Shown in pieces: positions 46,279-54,308 of a DNA stretch of 64,000 bases (position 1 is the first letter of the stretch; every line of letters begins with the position of its first letter). Below the pieces are notes generated by a model. The model was not told the origin of the DNA and did no database searches. It saw only the letters and a list, made by a program, of their open reading frames with translations. The position numbers and the translations under genes are program-made. Source of the stretch: Abyssalbus ytuae (GTDB lineage Bacteria; Bacteroidota; Bacteroidia; Flavobacteriales; Flavobacteriaceae); NCBI RefSeq assembly GCF_022807975.1, contig NZ_CP094358.1, positions 2,356,001 to 2,420,000 on the forward strand, given 5' to 3'.

Positions 46279-47580
46279 TTACAAAAAATCAAAATCTTCG
46301 TAATAGAGATGAGAGGAAGGAATTTTTAACTTTTTTAGATCTTTAACTAAAGAAGTCCTCAATTTTTTAGGCCCGCATATAAAAATGGAATTTGTTTGTA
46401 TGTCCTGCAAATCCGATACTTTTAAATGACCTTTTTCTTTAGAGCATACAAGATGAAATTTAAAGTTTTGAGTTTTTCTCTCCATTTCCTGAAACTCCTC
46501 AATATATATACCATCTGCTCTATTCCTTACACAGTAATAAAAGTTAATGTTGTAATCCAAAACATCTTTTTTACTTATGTTTCTTATCCAGCTTACAAAA
46601 GGAGCTACCCCCACGCCCCCTGCAATCCATATTTGATTTGGCATGCCTTGTTGGTAGTTAAACTGTCCGAAAGGGCCGTCGATTACAGCAGTTGTGTTTT
46701 CTGTTAGTTTTTTATATAAATTATTGGTATAATCTCCCAGGGTTTTTACAAGAATGCCAATGCCGTCATTATCTGCCGCACTACATAAGGTGAAAGGATG
46801 AGTTTCTTTGGTTATTTCTTTATTTATAAACTTAAAAAAACAAAACTGCCCTGGAATAAAGGTTAATTTATTTTTTTTCGGAATTAAATTAATTTCCATT
46901 ACATTCCCGTTCATCCGATGAATGTTTTGAACCGAGTAATAATGTTTTTTTGCAAGTAAATTATAGAAAACACTTTTATATAAGAAAGCACCAATGCCAG
47001 CTAAAGAAAACAGTAACAGGTAGGAAGCTAATGCAGGATGATCAGTAATGAATGAGTCTAGCATAAATATATGTAATACCCCTAACAAAAAGAATAGTCC
47101 TGTAAACTTATGTGTGATTTTCCACTTATCGTAGGGAATTTTAATAATCAGGGTAAAAATTATCAGTAAAGTGAGGCCCAAAAGAGACCAGCTTCCTAAA
47201 TTAATTTCCATATGTTTATGTACCGGAAACAAATACCAAGAAACTTTTTTAAGATTATCAGGCACCCATCTTGCTGCTAACAACATTGGGTGTATTAAGA
47301 GTAAGAAGAAAGCAACCTTACCCAGGGTGTGGTGCAAATGATACATTTTATCAAGTCCGCCAAAATAATTTTCCACCCACTTTATGCGGGCAGAAAGAAT
47401 AAAAGATAGAGAGAATAAACAAAAGCCTGTTATACCTAATAACTGACTGCTGTAAATAAGAAAAGGATCGTCGGTATGGTGCCGGAAAGTGGAGTGTGGA
47501 TAAGAAAGTAACCAGAAAATAAGAGTCAAAACCACTATTCCTGATACCACAAAAGTCGGTTTTAAATTATGAGTTGTCAT
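46279..47580 (-). CDS. Ferric-reductase-like transmembrane flavoprotein
   Basis: The 433-residue product has six or so TM helices in its first 210 residues, including the ferric-reductase-like domain with bis-His haem ligands likely in HHTLGKVAFFLLLIHPML and HKHMEIN. After them come an FAD-binding domain (GQFCFFKF...HPFTLCSA) and a NAD-binding domain (GPFGQFNY, WIAGGVGVAPFVSWI). It would pass electrons from NAD(P)H through FAD and haem to an acceptor outside the membrane, such as ferric iron. Downstream in the same direction are the esterase and acetyltransferase genes. Confidence 0.87.
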   Translation of the reverse strand: MTTHNLKPTFVVSGIVVLTLIFWLLSYPHSTFRHHTDDPFLIYSSQLLGITGFCLFSLSFILSARIKWVENYFGGLDKMYHLHHTLGKVAFFLLLIHPMLLAARWVPDNLKKVSWYLFPVHKHMEINLGSWSLLGLTLLIIFTLIIKIPYDKWKITHKFTGLFFLLGVLHIFMLDSFITDHPALASYLLLFSLAGIGAFLYKSVFYNLLAKKHYYSVQNIHRMNGNVMEINLIPKKNKLTFIPGQFCFFKFINKEITKETHPFTLCSAADNDGIGILVKTLGDYTNNLYKKLTENTTAVIDGPFGQFNYQQGMPNQIWIAGGVGVAPFVSWIRNISKKDVLDYNINFYYCVRNRADGIYIEEFQEMERKTQNFKFHLVCSKEKGHLKVSDLQDIQTNSIFICGPKKLRTSLVKDLKKLKIPSSHLYYEDFDFL

Positions 47581-47720
47581 TTTACAGGTTGGTAAGTTAT
47601 GTAGACTTTGAGCATCAAAATCTTATATGAAGGTAAAAATAAATTATAAGATGGAATGCTAAATAAAATATAAAAATGAGAAGAATTTCAAGTGTTTTTT
47701 AGGAAAAGTTCTTAAAAGAA

Positions 47721-47759
47721 AAACTACGGACTGAAATCGATGAGATTAGCCCGTAGTTT
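47721..47759 (-). terminator. Terminator after the 179-aa lipoprotein gene
   Basis: AAACTACGG (47721-47729) pairs with CCGTAGTTT (47751-47759), with an inner AATC/GATT pair. On the minus strand a TTTTTCTTTT run follows. The orientation fits the end of the minus-strand lipoprotein gene. Confidence 0.7.
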
Positions 47760-47785
47760 GATAAAAATATTATTCTTAAAAAAGA

Positions 47786-48325
47786 TTATAAGTTGACTTT
47801 GGCTTCAAAAGTCATATTAAATCTTACTGTTCTGTTAATCTCAGTGCTGTTACTTTTATATTCAACTATGAGTTCCAGATTTTCTGATTTTGCATATGCA
47901 TCTAACGTATCATTTGTGGTGGTTAGAATGATTTTGTCCTGACCTTTCTCTATGTCAGAAGCGTATGCAATCATTTTCTTTTCTTCAGTATCGGTTTTTA
48001 CGTATAATGTTACTTCATCTAAAAAGTCAAAGTTGCTGTCTTCGGGAGCTATGGCTTCCATATTTAACCCCGTAAGTTTTATCTCTTTTACAGCGTCTAA
48101 AGTCCCATCAACTCCTGTTTCTTCCTTAAGCACAGCCCGTAAATCCATATCTGTAGTAATACCGTATCCTACTGTATTTAAAGGTATAAATGCCAGTTCT
48201 ACGTCTTCAGAAGCTTCTATTCCGGATATGGTTGTAATATTATCTATTATTTCTTCTGTCTCGTCACAAGAAGAAACAGCAAACAAAATCATTGTTATTA
48301 AAGTGAGTAATTTTGATATTTTCAT
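47786..48325 (-). CDS. Lipoprotein of unknown function
   Basis: The 179-residue product has a lipoprotein signal (KISKLLTLITMILFAVSSC) and an acidic mature part rich in Thr, Asp, Glu and beta-strand phrases (FDFLDEVTLYVKTDTEEKK). It resembles a small immunoglobulin-like or adhesin-type domain, but I cannot assign a family. It is a single gene with its own terminator. Upstream a CAAAAATA (48348-48355) is the complement of a good -7 element, without a matched -33. Confidence 0.68.
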   Translation of the reverse strand: MKISKLLTLITMILFAVSSCDETEEIIDNITTISGIEASEDVELAFIPLNTVGYGITTDMDLRAVLKEETGVDGTLDAVKEIKLTGLNMEAIAPEDSNFDFLDEVTLYVKTDTEEKKMIAYASDIEKGQDKIILTTTNDTLDAYAKSENLELIVEYKSNSTEINRTVRFNMTFEAKVNL

Positions 48326-48489
48326 GTTTAAAAAATTTAGGTTTATACAAAAATATCAATGTTGGTATGTTTTAAAAGACTCAAATAATAGTTTTATTAA
48401 CTCATTCCAAAATTGGAAACTTATCATAACCCTTTGGTAGAGATAATAAAGATGATTGTTAAGAGGAAGAGCCTAATTTAAAATCTTTT

Positions 48490-49389
48490 CTACGGTGTAT
48501 GACTGTTTCTGAATTGTAAAGGGCTTAACTGCATATGTTTTTTAAAAAAATTATTGAAATGTGTTTGTTCGGTAAAACCTAAAGCATAAGAAATCTGAGA
48601 TACATTCCAACTACTGTGAAGGAGTAATATTTTTGATTCTTGTAGAATACGCTCGGCAATAATTTGCGTAGTGGTTTTTTGGGTGGTTTCCTTTATGGCT
48701 TTGTTAAGGTGGTTTACATGAATATTAAGTTGATTGGCAAATTCTGAAGCCGAACGTATATTTATTTGTAAGTGATCTTCATCTATGGGGAATTGCCTTT
48801 CTAAAAGTTCCATGAACAAGGTAGAAATTCGTTGGGATGCATTTACACTGCTTTTGTGCGGAATGGATGCCGGCTTTATTTTCATGGCAAAGTGAATTAG
48901 TTCAAAAACCAGATTTCGCAATACATCGTATTTGTGAACATAATCAGAAGCTATTTCTTCAAATATTTTTAAATATATGCCTGTTACTTTGCCGGTTTGT
49001 TCCTGGGACAGCTCAAAAATGTGGTTTCCATGGGGTTGGAATACGTCATATTGAACCAGTTCTCCAAACTGATGAAAAAAATGTTGATTAAAAATACAAA
49101 AAAAACCATTTTTAATATTTTGGGTATGCTCCCATTTATAAGGTATAAGTGGATTGGAAAATGATAAGGCTTGTTTTTTTACATTTATCACCTTATCAGC
49201 ATAATGTACTTTGCCGGCCCCCTTTACCAGCATTATTTTATAAAAATCCCGACGCTTATATGGTACAGGTTAAGCATTGGCGCCTACAAAAGGATCTAAT
49301 TGAAACACATTAAAATGGCCGATTTCTTTACGGATGTTTTCCGGGAGCCATTCAAACTTTCGTTTGTAAAAATCTTCTATATTTTCCAT
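48490..49389 (-). pseudogene. AraC-family regulator interrupted by an in-frame stop codon
   Basis: The reading frame is open except for one TAA at 49270-49272. Before it lies ENIEDFYKRKFEWLPENIRK...DPFVGANA, after it PVPYKRRDFYKIMLVKG in the same frame. The combined product would be 298 residues, the usual length for this flavobacterial family. It carries two AraC helix-turn-helix motifs (ASEFANQLNIHVNHLNKAI; WNVSQISYALGFTEQTHFNN). A conserved Lys is normal at this point (AAA to TAA is a single change). Without readthrough only a short N-terminal fragment is made, though a restart at Met (49233) could still give a DNA-binding part. It could also be a sequencing error. Confidence 0.75.
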
Positions 49390-49455
49390 TTTATCCACAT
49401 GAGAATTTACAAAAAACGAATTAAACAGGCAATGGTAACAGCAGGTTTTATTCAA

Positions 49456-50229
49456 TCATCTAAAACTGTAAACCAAAGAAATATTCCATACTAAATCTTT
49501 TTCCGGAAGAATATCTGTTTTTATTTTTTTATTAAATATGGCTGCCACTGATAAAGGAAAATCCTGTTTTGATATATTTAAGAAGGATGCGAAATAAAAA
49601 CCATCGGGTTTATCCATTTTTAAATAATAGAACTGGGGACTAAAACTTAAATATATTTTTTCAGTAAGGTTTATATTGGATAACAAACTGTTAATGACTA
49701 AGAAGTGAGTGTTTTTAGCACTGTCATCAAAACCATGAGAGTAAAGATAATACATACCAGCTTTCACCTTTTTAGAAATTGTATAACTTGGAGCCAGTTC
49801 CCCGGCTAAAAAGCGCCTGGATTCTATTAATTGTTTGAACACCCCGTTAGAGATCACATCAATAGTTCTGAAATTAAGAGCCGGATGAGCACCGATTCTT
49901 AAATTAAATTTTTCATTTTTTATAACTTTATACCTCCACCAAAACAAAAATGACCATGGTTTTCCTTCTAAAGCAAATCTAAGCTCCGGTTCAAAACTTA
50001 AATTTTTCTTTGCTATATTAAGATTGAATATAACTGCAGGGTCTTCTAATGAAAAAGAGGGAATAAGAGATATGCCGTTGTGGGTGACCGTTACTTTACC
50101 GGAAAAATGATCGATTATTTTAGAATTTTCGACATTTTGCGAATTTGCAAAAAAGCCATAATGAAGTAAAAGAATTGAAAAAACAATCTTGATTATAGAA
50201 AATCCAGTATGTTTTTTTGACCTTTTCAT
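49456..50229 (-). CDS. Secreted or outer-membrane protein of unknown function
   Basis: The 257-residue product has a signal peptide (to about residue 30, FFANSQN) and amphipathic strands ending in YSFR, which suggests a small outer-membrane barrel. Phrases such as LSFEPELRFALEGKPWSFLFW and LAGELAPSYTISKKVKAGMY fit alternating strands. No family was recognised. It lies 66 nt upstream of the disrupted AraC gene on the same strand, which once could have regulated it. Confidence 0.65.
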   Translation of the reverse strand: MKRSKKHTGFSIIKIVFSILLLHYGFFANSQNVENSKIIDHFSGKVTVTHNGISLIPSFSLEDPAVIFNLNIAKKNLSFEPELRFALEGKPWSFLFWWRYKVIKNEKFNLRIGAHPALNFRTIDVISNGVFKQLIESRRFLAGELAPSYTISKKVKAGMYYLYSHGFDDSAKNTHFLVINSLLSNINLTEKIYLSFSPQFYYLKMDKPDGFYFASFLNISKQDFPLSVAAIFNKKIKTDILPEKDLVWNISLVYSFR

Positions 50230-50338
50230 TTGAAATTTTTATTTCAAATATAGGAGGGACACAAAAGGAACGGTAACTAAATTCAAATCAAATATTACGA
50301 AATTCAAATAATTATAATTTCTTATAAAGCAAAAATAA

Positions 50339-50373
50339 AAAAAGCAATGAAGGTTGTATGTTCATCGCTTTTT
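50339..50373 (-). terminator. Terminator after the VOC gene
   Basis: AAAAAGCAATGAA (50339-50351) pairs with TTCATCGCTTTTT (50361-50373) with one mismatch. On the minus strand a T run follows. It lies 26 nt after the VOC stop codon. Confidence 0.7.
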
Positions 50374-50398
50374 AGTCCAAAAATTATAAGGTGTTTTT

Positions 50399-50785
50399 TT
50401 ACTCCATGGAATGAATTCCAAACATATTACCTTCAGTATCAGTAGCAAGAACTATAAATCCGTATTCGCCAATAGACATTTTAGGTTTATAAACATTGCC
50501 ACCGGCATTTTCAATCCGTGCTTCTTCTATACTGCAATCTTCACTGGCAAAATATATAATAGTACTGTTATTACCTGCTTTTACGCCTTCCATTTTAACT
50601 AGGGTGCCAGTGGCCTTATTTTTTGATTCCATATTGGAGGGAAATGCTAACATTTCAAATTCATCATTCCCGGGAGTGGGAAGTTTGGTTAGTTCTATTT
50701 TAAATACAGTTTCATAAAACTTTTTGGCTCTTTGCAAATTGTCAGTGTAAATTTCGAACCAAACTACCGGATTTTCATTTTTCAT
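50399..50785 (-). CDS. VOC-superfamily (glyoxalase-like) protein
   Basis: The 128-residue product carries two beta-alpha-beta-beta-beta modules of the VOC fold: VWFEIYTDNLQRAKKFYETV at the start, then IYFASEDCSIEEARIENAGG, and a C-terminal DTEGNMFGIHS. VOC proteins bind divalent metal and act on small electrophiles, fosfomycin-like antibiotics or extradiol substrates. The substrate is unknown, and the usual metal-ligand set is incomplete to the eye. It lies in a minus-strand run with two Crp/Fnr regulators. Confidence 0.82.
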   Translation of the reverse strand: MKNENPVVWFEIYTDNLQRAKKFYETVFKIELTKLPTPGNDEFEMLAFPSNMESKNKATGTLVKMEGVKAGNNSTIIYFASEDCSIEEARIENAGGNVYKPKMSIGEYGFIVLATDTEGNMFGIHSME

Positions 50786-50862
50786 TATTAGTTGTTTTAA
50801 GGATTAGAAGTGGTTTAAAATTATACTGATAAAAACAAAAAATACTTGCCATATGACAAGTT

Positions 50863-51441
50863 TTACAGTTCCAGGGAAATTTCTTTTCGGATTCTACTCA
50901 GGGAAGTGTCTGTAATACCAAGAAAAGAAGCTATGTGTTTTAAAGGAGCTTCCTTAATAATTTGGGGCTTTTCTGTAATAAGGCATAAATACCTCTGAGT
51001 GGCATTTTGGGTTAGCATATTAACAGAACGCTGTTTTGAAATAAATAGCTCATTGGACATCCAGCTTCTTCCCCATTCCCTGAAACCTTCTATTGTATGA
51101 AATAATTTTTGAAAATCATTAAACTCAATTTTCCAGGCAGTTCCGTTAGTTAATGCTTCTAAATTTTCGTTGGTAGGAATTCGTTGAAAGAGAGAAGAAA
51201 CTTCGATTAAAATTTCATTCGGGCAAAAAAAACCGGTGGTTATTTCATTACCGTTATAATTATAAACGAACGACCGGAATACTCCTTTTTCAATCAAATA
51301 ATATTCATTACTTGTTTTTCCCTGGTTTAATACAATTTCGTTTTTTGAGAATTCAACTTTTTTATGAAAGCTGCTGATTTCTTTAAAATCGTTATTCGTA
51401 ATAGAAGGGTGGTTGTATATATTTTTAAAAAAGTCATCCAT
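50863..51441 (-). CDS. Crp/Fnr-family transcriptional regulator (first)
   Basis: From the chosen Met the product has 192 residues (an earlier in-frame Met at 51489 adds 16). A cyclic-nucleotide-binding-like beta roll (about 20-110; EFSKNEIVLNQGKTSNEYY) is followed by a linker helix and a winged helix with PLKHIASFLGITDTSLSRIR. The ligand is not known, and cAMP-contact residues were not evident. Such proteins are numerous in Bacteroidota and often act on nearby genes. Confidence 0.85.
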   Translation of the reverse strand: MDDFFKNIYNHPSITNNDFKEISSFHKKVEFSKNEIVLNQGKTSNEYYLIEKGVFRSFVYNYNGNEITTGFFCPNEILIEVSSLFQRIPTNENLEALTNGTAWKIEFNDFQKLFHTIEGFREWGRSWMSNELFISKQRSVNMLTQNATQRYLCLITEKPQIIKEAPLKHIASFLGITDTSLSRIRKEISLEL

Positions 51442-51553
51442 ATCTATAAATTTATAACCAGAATGGAGGGCTTTTTTTTGAGAACACATTATGGTTGATT
51501 AAACTAAAATAGTGATTTAAAAAAGGTTTATGATAAAAAGGAAGAAGTAAAAT

Positions 51554-52159
51554 TTAATTATTTGATAATTTATTTTTTTCCCGGCTGTATTGTTGCGGGG
51601 TCATATTCAAATAACTTGCAATGTATTTATCAGGTGTGCCTTCTAATATCCGGTTAGACCTTTCTACAATTTCATGAAAAAGTTTAAATCTTTTTGAAGG
51701 ACTCCTGTATTGAAGCAGTAAAGTGCGGTTTTCACGATCCAGAAGGATATATTCATGTATTTTGTACAATAAATAACACACCTCTGTATTTTTCTTCACC
51801 AGTTCTTCCAGGTCTTTTTTATCAATTGAAAGTAGCTCAACGTCGGTAATTGCTTCTTGAATTTCAAGAGAAGGAGAACTGTCTATATAACTTTTGAGGC
51901 TGTTAAAAGCCAGACCTTTAGGGGTAATATTGGTAGTAACTGGAACATCCTCATCAAAAATAAACTGGTGTACCACTCCTTTAACTACTATATTCGATTT
52001 GGTTTCAACTTCTCCGGCCTTTAAAATTGAAGCTCCTTTTTGAAATGTTCTTTTTTTAAAACGCACACTTATTTCAGCAAAAAGTTGTGTACTAACAGGT
52101 GCAGCCAACTGAAAAAAATCATACAATAGTTTTGCATCCAAGTCAGATATGGTTTTCAT
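51554..52159 (-). CDS. Crp/Fnr-family transcriptional regulator (second)
   Basis: The 201-residue product has a cyclic-nucleotide-binding-like domain (about 15-120; RTFQKGASILKAGEVETKSN) and a C-terminal helix-turn-helix (PDKYIASYLNMTPQQYSREK). A -7-like TAATTTTG (minus strand, 52200-52193) lies about 34 nt upstream with a TTG near 52222. It is not a close copy of the preceding Crp/Fnr gene and probably answers to a different signal. Confidence 0.85.
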   Translation of the reverse strand: MKTISDLDAKLLYDFFQLAAPVSTQLFAEISVRFKKRTFQKGASILKAGEVETKSNIVVKGVVHQFIFDEDVPVTTNITPKGLAFNSLKSYIDSSPSLEIQEAITDVELLSIDKKDLEELVKKNTEVCYLLYKIHEYILLDRENRTLLLQYRSPSKRFKLFHEIVERSNRILEGTPDKYIASYLNMTPQQYSREKNKLSNN

Positions 52160-52224
52160 GGTTTTTGGTTAGCCAATATATATTATGTCATGCAAAATTA
52201 TAAAGAAGTAATTATAGGCAGCAA

Positions 52225-52653
52225 CTATTCGGTTATTTTAATTTTACTGTTTAATTCCAGTATTTTTTTAATAAAAGTATCGTTCGTTTTCGGGCTAATG
52301 TATATTTCGTTGTATTCATCATACCTTATAATGAGTCCTTTTCTGGCTGTTGCAGGCCTGAAACCTATCCAAAGGGTTTTGCCCTTCACTATTTCCCTTA
52401 TCCGGCTAATACTTATTTTGCCATTAAAAGGACCGCTTTTGTATATCAATCCCTCTTCAGACAATTCGTAACCGGTTCCAAAAAATAGCCAGAACAACAA
52501 TACAACGACTCCCGAAATGAGAAACATTCCCCAGTACTCTTGTTTTTCCATTCTATCTGAAATAAGCCAGAAGATGATAACTCCTATTAAAAAAGTATTT
52601 AATCCGAGTATGGTTGCAGTAAAGAATATGTCTTTTTTACTTTCAAATTTCAT
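52225..52653 (-). CDS. Membrane protein with a bacterial PH-like domain
   Basis: The 142-residue product has two N-terminal TM helices (about 12-30 and 38-58) and then a bacterial PH-like domain with LIYKSGPFNGKISISRIRE and GLIIRYDEYNEIYISPKTND. This combination is common among small inner-membrane proteins of unknown function. It is divergent from ssb, with the tandem 10-bp repeats between them. Confidence 0.72.
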   Translation of the reverse strand: MKFESKKDIFFTATILGLNTFLIGVIIFWLISDRMEKQEYWGMFLISGVVVLLFWLFFGTGYELSEEGLIYKSGPFNGKISISRIREIVKGKTLWIGFRPATARKGLIIRYDEYNEIYISPKTNDTFIKKILELNSKIKITE

Positions 52654-52703
52654 TGTTGAATATTGAAACCTTCTAAAGTTACCATTTTACCGGGAATTTA
52701 TTT

Positions 52704-52743
52704 AATTACAAACGACTACAATTGATTACAATCAACTACAATC
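52704..52743. repeat. Four tandem 10-bp repeats between the PH-domain and ssb genes
   Basis: AATTACAAAC, GACTACAATT, GATTACAATC and AACTACAATC follow one another without gaps, giving consensus RAYTACAAWY. A period of 10 places equal faces on one side of the helix, as in an operator for a protein array or a LytTR-type site. They lie about 110 nt before ssb and about 50 nt before the divergent PH-domain gene. Confidence 0.6.
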
Positions 52744-52854
52744 GAAAGTAACTGTTTTCATACCGGATAAATTAAAAATACCATTACACTTTTGTACTGT
52801 CATTCACAAACACTGAAGGCAAAAACTAAAAATTAACTTTTAAATTTTATTATT

Positions 52855-53187
52855 ATGAATATGCTTAGAAACAGAGTACAACTAATTGGTAATCTTGGTA
52901 ACGATCCGGAAATTATACAGCTTGAGAGCGGTAAAAAACTTGCAAAATTTTCAATTGCCACAAATGATAGTTATAAAAATGCACAGGGTGAAACAGTTAA
53001 AAATACTGAATGGCATACGGTGATTGCATGGGGCAAAACTGCCGATATTGTTGAAAAATACCTGGTAAAAGGCAATGAGGTGGCTATTGAAGGCAAACTA
53101 ACTTCCCGCTCATATGAAGGTAAAGACGGAATAAAGCGCTACGTTACCGAAATAAATTGTAATGAACTTCTAATGCTGGGGAAATAA
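52855..53187 (+). CDS. ssb: Single-stranded DNA-binding protein, short form
   Basis: The 110-residue product is a single OB-fold (NRVQLIGNLGNDPEI, FSIATNDSYKN, WHTVIAWGK) as in SSB. It ends right after the fold, so the flexible linker and acidic C-terminal tip (DDIPF type) that recruits repair and replication partners are missing. It is probably a second SSB used in a special setting, for example transformation, while the main SSB is elsewhere. The gene stands alone between long gaps. Confidence 0.88.
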   Translation: MNMLRNRVQLIGNLGNDPEIIQLESGKKLAKFSIATNDSYKNAQGETVKNTEWHTVIAWGKTADIVEKYLVKGNEVAIEGKLTSRSYEGKDGIKRYVTEINCNELLMLGK

Positions 53188-53699
53188 AAATTTCACCTGA
53201 AAATAAGAGATGTATTGAATGATGTTCTTTTTCAATATTTTTTGTGAAACCGGGACCAGAGTACAGAAATATTTAGTGAATATTTTTCTTTTATCTGTTG
53301 TTGTAACCTTTTGTAGCCCTTAATTTTTTTATCAATACTTTTTTTAAAATTAATTTAGCCTTGTAGAGATTTTTAGGTTGATAAGCAGACTCTATAATTT
53401 GGGCAGGAAGGGGTTTTTTACGTAAAAAACCCCTTCTTTTTTAATATAAACTAGAAATCTCATCCTTCTTCACTGCGGACCTTAATATGGTTTAAATCTA
53501 AAGATGTTGTTAGCAGACAATAAGAAAGATTGAACTAAAACTAAAAGTGAGGTTATGGAAATAATTATTAAGTTTTCATATGAAGAGTGAAATTAAAGCC
53601 CCAGGATAAAGAAATGAAAATAAAAACGTTGAGCATTTAAAAAAGTGTAAGTTATTAGAAAAGCTTTCTTGATTTTTAATAATTATTTTAAATTGCAAT
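53188..53699. other. 512-nt region with an orphan terminator
   Basis: No gene was recognised. A perfect palindromic terminator lies at 53407-53442 (own entry), 220 nt after ssb. The stretch before it could encode a small RNA of about 75-150 nt, but no convincing promoter was found. Confidence 0.45.
53407..53442 (+). terminator. 30-bp palindromic terminator
   Basis: GAAGGGGTTTTTTA (53407-53420) and TAAAAAACCCCTTC (53423-53436) pair perfectly around CG, and six T follow. It is the strongest terminator in the window, yet the nearest upstream gene (ssb) ends 220 nt away. Confidence 0.85.
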
Positions 53700-53730
53700 T
53701 TTGCTGGTAAAACACCATTCTATAAATTTG
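53700..53730 (+). promoter_or_regulatory. Bacteroidota-type promoter of the 53737 gene
   Basis: TTTG (53700-53703), a 19-nt spacer and TAAATTTG (53723-53730) match the consensus fully. Initiation would fall at or just before the ATG at 53737, so the mRNA may be nearly leaderless. This argues against starting the gene at the TTG codon at 53701. Confidence 0.65.
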
Positions 53731-53736
53731 TGGCGA

Positions 53737-54168
53737 ATGAAAATGGTATTTAAAAAATATTTTTTCCCTTTATATGCCCTCTTATTAATTGGATTTGTAA
53801 GTCTTTATGCAAATTCCTGTTTAAAGGATGGTTCATATTTTTCCACCAATACTGTTAGCTCTATACATGCTAACTACAGCAATATAGACCAGCATTTCAA
53901 ATCTTCTTTAATAAATTCTCTTACATCAGATACACAATACAGAGTTTTTATTGAAATTGTTGATACTGAAGAACAGGAGGAGAGAGAAGAAAGTCATGTA
54001 TTTGGCAACCACTATTTATCTGGTAGTGCTTATTTAGCTACCTCTTTTAATTTTTCACCATTTACCAGTTTTTCCTTCAGGCTGAGTGAAGTATCAGGAC
54101 GTAATAAACTTTTTCATTTTATTACTTCATTAAAAACGTATATTAGGTTTCAAGTCTTCAGAATATGA
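53737..54168 (+). CDS. Small membrane or secreted protein of unknown function
   Basis: From Met at 53737 the product has 143 residues. It has one hydrophobic N-terminal segment (KKYFFPLYALLLIGFVSLYA) followed by an acidic, Ser/Phe-rich part with EEQEEREESHV and a basic tail (KTYIRFQVFRI). No family was recognised. Its promoter and terminator isolate it from the efflux operon 141 nt downstream. Position and signal segment suggest an envelope location. Confidence 0.6.
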   Translation: MKMVFKKYFFPLYALLLIGFVSLYANSCLKDGSYFSTNTVSSIHANYSNIDQHFKSSLINSLTSDTQYRVFIEIVDTEEQEEREESHVFGNHYLSGSAYLATSFNFSPFTSFSFRLSEVSGRNKLFHFITSLKTYIRFQVFRI

Positions 54169-54180
54169 GATTCTTTTTTT

Positions 54181-54210
54181 AAAACAGGCTAATTTCTATT
54201 CCTGTTTTTT
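54181..54210 (+). terminator. Terminator after the 53737 gene
   Basis: AAAACAGG (54181-54188) pairs with CCTGTTTT (54201-54208) and T residues follow to 54210. It separates the small gene from the efflux operon. Confidence 0.75.
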
Positions 54211-54240
54211 CCAATCCCTGTATTATTTATAACCAAGTAT

Positions 54241-54259
54241 GTTTTATTATCTATAAAAC
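54241..54259. promoter_or_regulatory. Candidate operator upstream of the RND efflux operon
   Basis: GTTTTAT and ATAAAAC form a perfect 7-bp inverted repeat around TATCT, 50 nt before the adaptor start codon. The dyad is of a size bound by TetR- or MarR-type repressors. No such repressor gene is nearby. Confidence 0.4.
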
Positions 54260-54308
54260 GTATCAATTTAATTTATCCATTTAATCCAATAATTTAAACA
54301 AGAAAATT

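Noticed and set aside
52704-52743. CRISPR array
   Set aside because: Repeats are 10 bp, contiguous and without spacers; no cas gene is nearby.
53360-53442. Defined small RNA gene
   Set aside because: The terminator is strong, but no promoter with a matched -33 could be found, so only a possibility is reported.
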